64,000 bases of DNA from Epithemia pelagica. Lineage: Eukaryota; Bacillariophyta; Bacillariophyceae; Surirellales; Surirellaceae. Of the stretch, positions 53,182 through 60,950 are shown one piece after another. The position numbers were made by a program, and so were the translations under genes. The notes under the pieces were generated by a model that saw nothing but the letters and a program-made list of their open reading frames with translations, was not told the DNA's origin and made no database searches. The stretch's first letter is position 1. Each line of letters starts with the position of its first letter. The stretch spans positions 2,666,001-2,730,000 of the forward strand of contig OX337242.1 of the NCBI GenBank assembly GCA_946965045.2, written 5' to 3'.

Positions 53182-55402
53182 ATGGCACCATCAACAAGAA
53201 GTGGAAGATCCACAACAAGTGGAAGATCCACAACAAGTGGAAACCGGCAACGACGTCGACGCAACAACACCAGCGGAGAATCACAACAACAACAACAAGA
53301 AGGAGCTGCTGCTGCTGTGTCTATTTCTTCTACGGGAAGCGACGTTCATTCGGCAAACAGCACTCGGAGTGAGCTTCGTCCAAGAATCCGAAACGGCGAA
53401 GGTGTGCCAGATTTCATTTACAAGAAGTTGATTCAAGAGGTTGTGGAGACTCTTGGGAAGCATTCCTTCCAACGCTGCCCCTCCTTCAACGCGCAACTGT
53501 TCGAGCAGACGTGTGGTGGCCTAGAGAAGCCACGTCAAGCATACAAGGGCCTTCGCACAGCCTTCTTGAAGGACCCGGTGCAGTTTTGTGCAAAGCACAG
53601 TGCCCAACTTGTCGGGATACGTCTCCCTCCTGCAGCAGCACTTCAAGCTGCCCTGCAGAGCTCGCAAGTTCCCACGGAGATTCCTGTTGGAGAAGAAGAC
53701 CGTTCTGTCGTCGACGACGAGTCACGGCTTTCCTCGGAGAACTACGAAAACACAAATCCTACCGAAAACACACAAGAACACAACAACCTCTCAACTAACA
53801 ACCACCGCACATCCATCCTCCGTAGCAACAACACAAACACACCAGCGGCAGAAAACAACAACAACAACAACAACAACAATATGTCAGGTCTGGAAGAGCA
53901 GTTTGCCGACATGACATTGGGAGGTCAGCGCTGCGAACCTGGTAAGTTGATTGTTGCATCGGTGTTTGTTGCTTGTGACCATTGCTCACGATGCTGCAAC
54001 TTGCTCTTTTTTCAGACCAAACCTTCAAATGGACGCCTCACCAAACAACTTACGGAAAATTCTACATCCAAGTCAAAGAGGCGTCCCAGTATGATATTCG
54101 TAGCTCCAATAACATCCTGCTTGACTCCAAGCTCATCACGGCGATAAAAGTGTTTTGCGGATCTCCCATTGCTCCGGAGGACTTTGCAAACGGGCTCTTC
54201 GGCGGTCAGATTTCCTCGGTGCGCAAAAATGTTTTGCTTCTTCGCACACCCAAGCTCTCGCATGATTTGATGCAGGACGTTGGCCAATTTTATTCAGGGG
54301 CCAACATGGCCGACGGTGGTTCGACTGCATTGCATGAAGCGAACGCAGCCTTATACAACGATAGTCGACGATCCTCCGTTCAAACGAAAACGGACGTGAC
54401 AGCAATCGAGTTCCCCGACAACTTTGTGCTCACCAATTTGTTTTTCAATGAGAGCGAGGTGGCGTCGACCGAGGGGACGCTCTTCACACGCTTGACGCGC
54501 AAGGACCTTCAGATGGTCGATGAGGCGGACGACGGAGAGATGGGTCAAGCAACTCAATACTCCCTCTTTTATGTCCATTGGACATTGACAAACCGTGCGG
54601 CCGAGCGCCAACGCACTGTTCCAAATGCTCGTCAGGGTCGTGCTGGTCGCTTGAACCAGCTCTTTGCGTAAGTCTCCTCAAGAAAGTGTTTGATTGTTTG
54701 ATAATGCGGCGTCGATAGTCTTCCTAGCATTATAGCATCCTCATTGAAATCACCAATCGGTCTTTCACTGTTCTTTTTCGTAGGTATCGCATAGTTGGTA
54801 GTGACCACGCCCACTCCAACGACAACAACAACGAGGGCGGTGGTCATGGGGCCCACAACGGCGACAACAACAACAACAACGAAGGCGGTGGTCACGGTTT
54901 CCACAATTCACACAGCATTGCCAACCACAACGGCCACCTCAACCACGAGAACAACGAGGGTGGTGGTCAAGCTAACAGCAACGACCAACACAACAACAGT
55001 GTCCTCCACTGGGGCCATCATCACGATGACAACAACAACAATACTCGCAACATTCATCCCTTTGCGCAGCCCCCCATTGACGCCAACCCATCTTGTATTG
55101 TGGAGCAGGTGCCAATGGTACCATTTGAAGCTGTTGCAGCACCAATCAACGATTCATTCATGCGTGAGAGCACCACACCAATTGGCCTGCCACGAGCGAA
55201 TGGAAAGCGAATTGTTGTTGATAGCTCCGATCGAGCACAAACCCAAATGAATCCGCAGAACGAATCGCAATCCAATGCAGGAGATGACCATCTTGCAGAA
55301 ATGATGCCATTTCGGGAGGAGGGAGAATGTGAAGAAGAGATTGTCTTTGACAATCACAATGGTGATGCCTGGGACAACGATTTTGTCGATCCCGATATCT
55401 AG
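53182..55402 (+). CDS. Transposon accessory protein 2, three exons
   Basis: Exons 53182-53941, 54016-54667 and 54784-55402; donors GTAAGT, acceptors CAG and TAG; phases 1 and 2 fit; 676 residues. I chose MAPSTRSGR at 53182; it recalls MTRSGR of the 22983 partner. Upstream in-frame ATGs at 52993 and 53107 would read through a microsatellite. Residues 1-55 are basic/Gln-rich. A helical domain (about 70-135) has NGEGVPDFIYKKLIQEVVE and KPRQAYKGLRTAFL. After an Asn-rich linker comes a folded-looking domain (about 255-470): FKWTPHQTTYGKFYIQVKE, EDFANGLFGGQISSVRKN, FPDNFVLTNLFFNESEVAST. The tail contains Asn/Gly/His repeats and an acidic C-terminus. No known domain recognised; its conserved look and position inside the element suggest a role in transposition. 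Confidence 0.72.
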
Positions 55403-55504
55403 AGGGTGAAGCATCACCTGATTCCGTACGAGTAAGCATAAATCGTCAGTAGCTAGTAAAACCCCGATTCTCTTACTAAGTAGTTATTGGCAGATATCTA
55501 CGCT

Positions 55505-56480
55505 CTACACATCAAATAATGGCTCATCCATTTGGATGGAATATTGCACAAGAGCAGCACATGCTTTAAAGCAAAGGCCATGCTTATGTAGTTTGTTGCG
55601 TTTGCCACGAAATCGCTGCCTCAAAACACCGTAGTCCGTCAAGCGCTTGTTGATTGTTTCATGTCGATTCAAACAGCGCTGCTTGAAGATTTTTGTTGCG
55701 TTGTCATCTTCATCGTTTACAACAACCAACTTTTCTCTCTCCTCATCTGCCTTGTAGAGAAGGTCCCCAAGGACCTTCTTGCCATCTGGAATCATATTCT
55801 TGACCTTATCACGAAACATCGTGAGGTCATTGGTCGACGCTTGAAAGGGCCCGTTGATCGAGAGGATCTCGCTTGTGTAAATTGAAACTACTACCTCATA
55901 TGCCACAGCTGCATGCTTGATCTTGTGTGAGAACATTGAGTCTGTGAAATTCACAAACTCATCGATGGGGAAATGCACACCATCGACAGTGGCAAAAATT
56001 ATGTAGGGAGAAAGAGGCACCCCTGGTGGTGGATTGTTACTGAAACGGTCTGGCCATATAATCTAAACAAGAAGAACAACAACAAAAGGTGAGATACATT
56101 TAATGCAGAAGCGTGAAGCCAAGTGAACTGTTTCTTACCTTTTGTGCAGCAAGGTCAGCAATCTTGCCAACGAAATACCAACTCTTCACAGAAACATTCT
56201 CCTCTCTTGTCCTAAATGTACCCGCATGGACAGCCTCCGTTGGGTAGGCCTTCAAGAAATGAAGACCCCACAAAAAGTGTGTTGGGTTGGCCTTGTTTTC
56301 AGGGACAGGTGGATTCTCTCCACTGACCAAATCCTCCCACACCATCGCTGTTATAAGTGGCCCATGGCCAAACCATGCCCTGTATCGCATGTTGTCCTTC
56401 GTGCGATCGCGAGCACCCCCAAACCCAGCTACCGTCAGCCCCATGTTGAAAAATTCGACATCTGTTATCGCGTTTGCCAT
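55505..56480 (-). CDS. DDE superfamily transposase of the 51643 element
   Basis: Two exons, 56139-56480 and 55505-56062, phase 0, donor GTAAGA, acceptor TAG; 299 residues from the ATG at 56480. Exon 1 has the helical N-terminus (FLWGLHFLKAYPTEAV, SVKSWYFVGKIADLAAQK), which parallels HLLWTLAFLKVYATE in the 21288-22226 transposase. Exon 2 holds the catalytic core: VDGVHFPI, FSHKIKHAAVAYEVVVSI, STNDLTMF, LNRHETINKRL and RGKRNKLHKHGLCFKACAALVQ. The probable triad is D141, D193 and E249, with spacing close to the relative's D127, D180, E233. Convergent with accessory gene 2 (102 bp apart). Upstream lies a set of four short direct repeats (56535-56662). Confidence 0.85.
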
Positions 56481-56534
56481 CGTTTAGAAACCAGATTTTT
56501 TTGTGATGATAGTAACACGACGTTGGGAATTGGG

Positions 56535-56662
56535 AGTCATTCCGAGAGGCATTGAGTCATTCCGAGATCCGAGAGGCCCATGCATACATCAACAACATGA
56601 GAAGAGAGGCAGGTAGTCATTCCGAGAGGCCCATGGATATTGACATAGTCATTCCGAGGACA
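56535..56662. repeat. Four short direct repeats upstream of the transposase start
   Basis: AGTCATTCCGAGAGGC or close variants occur at 56535, 56555, 56615 and 56647, just 5' of the transposase ATG (56480, minus strand). Candidate promoter elements. Confidence 0.7.
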
Positions 56663-56690
56663 ATCAAGCCACATCCTCATTGGGCATTTT

Positions 56691-56816
56691 GTGGTGGTGT
56701 CGTGGTAGAGTCGCGGTAGTGTAAAAAGGTAGTGTGGTAGCGTGCGACTCTACCACGGTAGTGTGGACACTACCGCGGTAGTGTGTGACTCTACCTAGGT
56801 AGTGTCGTGGTAGAGT
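56691..56816. repeat. Right subterminal palindrome array
   Basis: Counterpart of 51774-51914: repeated GGTAGNGTC motifs with CTACCACGGTAG, CTACCGCGGTAG and CTACCTAGGTAG palindromes. Confidence 0.8.
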
Positions 56817-56929
56817 CATTTTTTGTATCAAAAACCGAAACCGAAAACCAAAACGCATTTCAAAAACAAGATTGAAAAATCCGCGGAGGTGCATCCTAAA
56901 ATCTATATTTTTGTGGAAAAATGGCGAAA

Positions 56930-56954
56930 CTACCAAAAAAAGGGAAACTTCCAG
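56930..56954. repeat. Right terminal inverted repeat of the 51643 transposon
   Basis: Perfect reverse complement of 51643-51667 over 25 bases; AC follows immediately, as AC precedes the left end. Confidence 0.95.
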
Positions 56955-56956
56955 AC

Positions 56957-57576
56957 TGTGTAGGTAGTTCGTCTCACATTTCTATACTACAGTAGGAATT
57001 TTTTGTACAACCGGGAAATAGTTTCGTGCGAGTCGCGCGGTTTCCCCCTCGTGTGTGACGCTTGTGCGACACTTGTGCGACACTTTGTGACATGGCTTCC
57101 AGGAATTTCTCACTACCTACACAGCTTGATAGGGAGTAAGTTTACTACTTCCCTTTGTCTGGCCGTCCTCTCGCGTCGGGCGCGCCCGGCTTGTCGGGAG
57201 AATGACTCGACGGGCAATTGTCTTGTCGGGCGTGCGCCCTCCTCGACCATTGCCCTCCTCGTCATTCTACCCTCCGCGCCGGGCGGTCCCTCCTTGAAAG
57301 GACTCAACACCGGGAAGTATTAATACTACCTACTAGAACCGGAAGGAGCAGCAGCAGGCAGACAAAGACACACTCCCGCAAATAAGCAAGGACCGTATTG
57401 TGGGTTGCCTTCCAGGTTTTGGGCAGGATCTATTGTTCTATCCCTGTGGTTCCTGTAGTAGGATGTTTCGTGGTTCCTAGTTCTCCGGCTCTACTATAGC
57501 GTGGTTGTAGATCTATTCTACGTAGATGGAGGAATGACAAACCAACCCAGTGGTGGTGGTTGGGATTCCCCCTCGT
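56957..57576. other. Intergenic region with a dispersed repeat
   Basis: Between the 51643 transposon and the 3' end of the pseudogene. It contains GC-rich TTGTCGGG repeats near 57190-57230, then the 100-bp dispersed repeat. No gene seen. Confidence 0.45.
57235..57334 (-). repeat. 100-bp dispersed repeat, copy 2 (inverted)
   Basis: Reverse complement of 25800-25899 with one transition in 100 bases. Confidence 0.95.
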
Positions 57577-59277
57577 TTACATGGCGGCGGCGGCAGCCAT
57601 GGCCTCGTCGCCCTTGGCCATCCATCGAGCAAAGCGACGAGCGGAAAACTCACCTGCGTGGAAACCTTGCGCAACCACCGCTGTTGATCCTCGATTGAGA
57701 TTGGCTGTGTTTTCCTGGATTTCTTGTGGTGGGTGGCTCTTGTCTTTGGGGTGTTGCCGCCCAATGACGAACTCGATTCCTCCAGGGACGACAGGGATTC
57801 GGACCATTGGTGTTCTTGTTGTTGTTCTTGTTGTTGTCGATGTTGGCGTTGGTTGTACAAGGCCAATTTGCGTTGCATGGTCAAGACGGCTTGAACGGTA
57901 TCCTTACGACTCTCGCCCAAGGACGGTGCCATGTACCGTTCCAATCCACGAATTGTGATACTGCTGGAACCATCCTTCTCGTCGTGGGTGTTGTGATCGC
58001 GGGCCACCACACGGGGGGTAGTGAACGAGGGTGGTGCCAGAGCCATGATGCTCTCGTCTGTTTCCGGATCTTGTTGGTTCCACTCGTGAACTGGACTTGT
58101 ACTATCCTCTTGTTGTGGACCATTCGAGTCATTACTCTCGAACCGATCTTGTTGTTCTTGTCCGAAGGACCCCCTTCTCTGCTGCTGGTGATGCCGTCTG
58201 TCTGCTTCCTGTGCTGGTTCTGATGCTACTGATTGGTGGTCCTCTCCTTCTTATTGTTCTTCTTCCTCCAATTCCAAGTCAAATTGGGAACTTGCGGCCG
58301 ATCCCATGGAGGAATAGGACATGCTCAAGGAATCATTGTAGAGGGAATCATAACAGCTCTTGTTATTGCTCGTGGTGGGACCCCTGCCGCTTGCGGTCAT
58401 TCCCATGGAGGAACAGGACAAGTTCAAGGAATCATTGTAGAGAGACGAACGATAACTGTTGTTGTTGTTGCTCATGGTGGGACCCCGGCCACTTGCGGTT
58501 GATCCCATGGAGGAACAGGACAAGTTCAAGGAATCATTGTAGAGAGAACAATAATAACTATTGTTGTTGCTCGTGGAGGTCGGCCACCTGCGGTCGATCC
58601 CATGGAGGTACAGGAATCATTGTAGAGGGAATCATAGCTATTGCTCGTGGTGGTGGTGGTGGTGGGATCCCTGTGGTCCGGTTCTGGTTCTTCCAAAAGG
58701 TCATTGATAGGACTGGTACTGTCAGAGGCACTCCAGGCCGACAAGGATGCGAGTGAATCGTTCCAGGACTCTGATGGTGACAGACTACTAGTACTGATTC
58801 GAAAGGAGGAGTGGTCGTGGTCCTGCATGCTCTGGTCGGAAGGAGAAGCAAGGTCCTCTGCATGGAGTCCTCCTCGCTTCCCTCCACGTTTCTTTCATCA
58901 TCTTCTTCTTCTTGTGGTGGTGCTCCTTCGTCTTGGTGTTGTTCTTGTTGTTTGTTGTGTTGTCGTTCTTTTTCTTCTTGTCGTTGTTCGTACGAAAAGA
59001 CATGATGAAGCGCCTGGGAATACGAGAGGCGAGTTTCTTCTCGGTCTTGCGTTTCACGTGGCTGCTGATGTGGTGCCGACAACGACGAATGATCTTGTCG
59101 ACAATACAAGAGGTACTGCGCCACTTGTGGGTCGTTGTGGACGGCTTGCCAGGCTTGGTGGCGAGCCGTTTGTTGCATGGTTTGCAATTCAGCCTTGGTC
59201 CAATACAAAAACCAAGGAGGAGGATGTGTTGGAAGATCCCCGTTGCCGCCTGGCGCATTCGGAACCAGGGGGGACAT
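57577..59277 (-). pseudogene. Broken paralogue of the giant WTKxE/RGLER gene
   Basis: The ATG at 59277 (MSPLVPNAPGG) leads into PWFLYWTKAELQTMQQTARHQAW. The frame shifts near 58850 and again within the 99-bp repeats near 58530. A TAA at 58251-58253 interrupts a frame otherwise open into SITIRGLERYMAPSL and TVQAVLTMQRKLA. One more frame change near 57660 is needed to reach SARRFARWMAKGDEAMAA, which ends at 57577. The block order matches the 45317-50950 gene. The last shift could be an unusual intron (GTGAGT is present), but three disruptions remain. A Copia element begins about 43 bp upstream of the ATG and would have cut off its promoter. Confidence 0.75.
58303..58672 (-). repeat. Four-copy tandem repeat of about 99 bp inside the pseudogene
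   Basis: Units start at 58303, 58402, 58504 and 58599 with CCCATGGAGG and the core AGGAATCATTGTAGAG. Unit lengths are 99, 102, 95 and about 74. The 95-bp unit breaks the reading frame. Encoded repeat: SLYNDSLNLSCSSMGSTASG. Confidence 0.88.
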
Positions 59278-59319
59278 CTCCCGTGCGTAAGGGTTTCCCC
59301 CATGACCCACGTCACCATT

Positions 59320-59460
59320 TGACACTATTCACTGACGACCCTCATACGTCAGCACCATTTGCACCCATAGCGTAACATGACCATACCTATAATTTACTCA
59401 ATCCCCTTTTACGAAACTAGTTGGCCCTTTTAATCGGCAGTGACCACGGTTAAAACAACA
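59320..59460 (+). repeat. Probable 5' LTR of the 59320 Copia element
   Basis: Boundaries are inferred. The right edge (...AACA) is set by the primer-binding site at 59461; the left edge is the nearest TGACAC-type start, next to the pseudogene ATG. The second LTR lies outside the window, so this cannot be confirmed here. Confidence 0.5.
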
Positions 59461-59474
59461 CGCTTCCTCTGCGC
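59461..59474 (+). other. Primer-binding site of the 59320 Copia element
   Basis: CGCTTCCTCTGCGC, identical to the site next to the 5' LTR of the 31395 element although the flanking LTRs are dissimilar; conservation against that background supports function. Confidence 0.65.
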
Positions 59475-59546
59475 GATAACTGTGACCTTTCATAAGAAAA
59501 ACTCACCGATTTGTGCCGTGAACTACTTTCAGGAGAGCAAGAGAAC

Positions 59547-60950
59547 ATGGGAGACGCGGCTGGAGCAGACGCCCAAGCACTCGTTCAAGCCTTGAACAAT
59601 GCATCCGTTGCGATCCAGAACGCAATAGCGCAAGCAGCTGCCGGACCAGGAGCACCAGCTGCAGGACCATTCCTCCGTACTCCCTTGCGAGCTGGGATTG
59701 CAAACACCCTGGATTTTAGCACGAAAGAAGGCAGGAAGTACTACGAACAGGCAACGAGATCCTTATTCTCGACCGACGAGAAGTTTGATGTAGAGCCAGG
59801 CAGGTTCCAACTATTCGTGAACCTACTCCATACGCGGGCTCGCGACCTCGGAATGCTCGAGAACGGAGCCAACTGCATGGTAACAGTTCCGGCACATCCA
59901 GGCGGAGTCGCACCGCCAGCTGTCAACATGATCACGGATTATGGACGCTTGACGTTGGAGGAAATCAGGGCCTACGAAACGACATTCATCGGACAGAACA
60001 CCAGGAACTCGCAGAACTCCAAGATGCTTCATGACTTAATCATGAACTCACTCTCACCAACCGGTATTCAACGTATCCAAATTTGGACGAATGAGACCAA
60101 GGTGAATGGGGAAGATGCAGGAGGATGCCTCTTCAAGGTCGTGATTCGCGAGAGTTACCTTGACTCTAACGCGACTGTCACAACGTTGCGACTGAACCTA
60201 ACGAACCTCGATCGCTACATCGAGACGAACGGGTCCGATATCGTCGCCTTCAACGCCTACGTGCAGAGTCAAGTTGACGGGTTGGCATCTAGAGGACATA
60301 CATCACTAGACCTAATCGTTAACTTGTTTAAAGGCTACAAGGCCGTCAAGGACGACCGTTTTCAGGATTATATCCAAAAGATTGAAGATGGCCATGAAGA
60401 CGGTTCAAATATCATCACGAGCGCAAACGAATTGATGGTTCGCGCCGTCAACTTCTACAAGAAGCAAGTGACGCGCGACGAATGGGAGCAACCAACCCAG
60501 CACCAAAAGGAGGTACTGGCTCTCCAGGCCGAGGTACTCCACCTCAAAAAGCAGTCCAGCAAGAACAACGCGGACAAGGCAAAAGGAAAAGATGGAGTCC
60601 ACAAGAAAGGCACCAAAGCAAAACTGGAGAACACCAAGCAAAAACCCGAGCGACCAGGTTGGCTCAAGGACCACACGAAGCCAAAACAGGAAAGCCTGAC
60701 AAAGTACCGCACATGGAATGGCACCAAGTGGTACTGGTGCGATGAAGCCACAGGCGGCAAATGTGGTGGCAAGTGGAGGACCCACAAGCCGGCGGATTGC
60801 AAAGGGTATGCGAAAACAGCACCGAAAACGTCGAAAACGGACGCAAAAGAAGAAAAGAAGAAGAAAGATGCTCTGAAGATGGCCGTGGCGCATGAGACAC
60901 TGGTCGAGAGCATGGAGGACGAGCAGGAGGACTCCGATTACGAATCGTGA
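59547..60950 (+). CDS. gag: Copia Gag
   Basis: First in-frame ATG at 59547 (MGDAAGADAQ); 467 residues ending in UGA at 60948-60950. Ala-rich helix, then FLRTPLRAGIANTLDFSTKE and FSTDEKFDVEPGRFQLFVNL, a long helical capsid-like core, and a Lys-rich region. The Cys/His motif is WYWCDEATGGKC ... RTHKPADC (C-x7-C-x6-H-x4-C). The C-terminus ends DSDYES before the stop. It aligns along its length with the broken gag at 36049-37560. It would package element RNA in cytoplasmic particles. The stop is followed in the same frame by pol. Confidence 0.92.
   Translation: MGDAAGADAQALVQALNNASVAIQNAIAQAAAGPGAPAAGPFLRTPLRAGIANTLDFSTKEGRKYYEQATRSLFSTDEKFDVEPGRFQLFVNLLHTRARDLGMLENGANCMVTVPAHPGGVAPPAVNMITDYGRLTLEEIRAYETTFIGQNTRNSQNSKMLHDLIMNSLSPTGIQRIQIWTNETKVNGEDAGGCLFKVVIRESYLDSNATVTTLRLNLTNLDRYIETNGSDIVAFNAYVQSQVDGLASRGHTSLDLIVNLFKGYKAVKDDRFQDYIQKIEDGHEDGSNIITSANELMVRAVNFYKKQVTRDEWEQPTQHQKEVLALQAEVLHLKKQSSKNNADKAKGKDGVHKKGTKAKLENTKQKPERPGWLKDHTKPKQESLTKYRTWNGTKWYWCDEATGGKCGGKWRTHKPADCKGYAKTAPKTSKTDAKEEKKKKDALKMAVAHETLVESMEDEQEDSDYES

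Larger units (their letters stand above)
51641..56956. mobile_element. Three-gene DDE DNA transposon with perfect 25-bp inverted repeats
   Basis: The element spans 51643-56954 (5312 bp). The outer 25 bases at each end are perfect inverted copies. The dinucleotide AC lies directly outside both ends and may be a 2-bp target duplication. Just inside each end is a 130-bp array of CTACC-CGGTAG palindromes. Contents: a minus-strand accessory gene (52011-52682), a plus-strand three-exon accessory gene (53182-55402) and a minus-strand two-exon DDE transposase (55505-56480). All frames and splice sites look intact. The transposase shares its motif order with that of the 21106 element, but ends, length and gene number differ. 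Confidence 0.85.
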
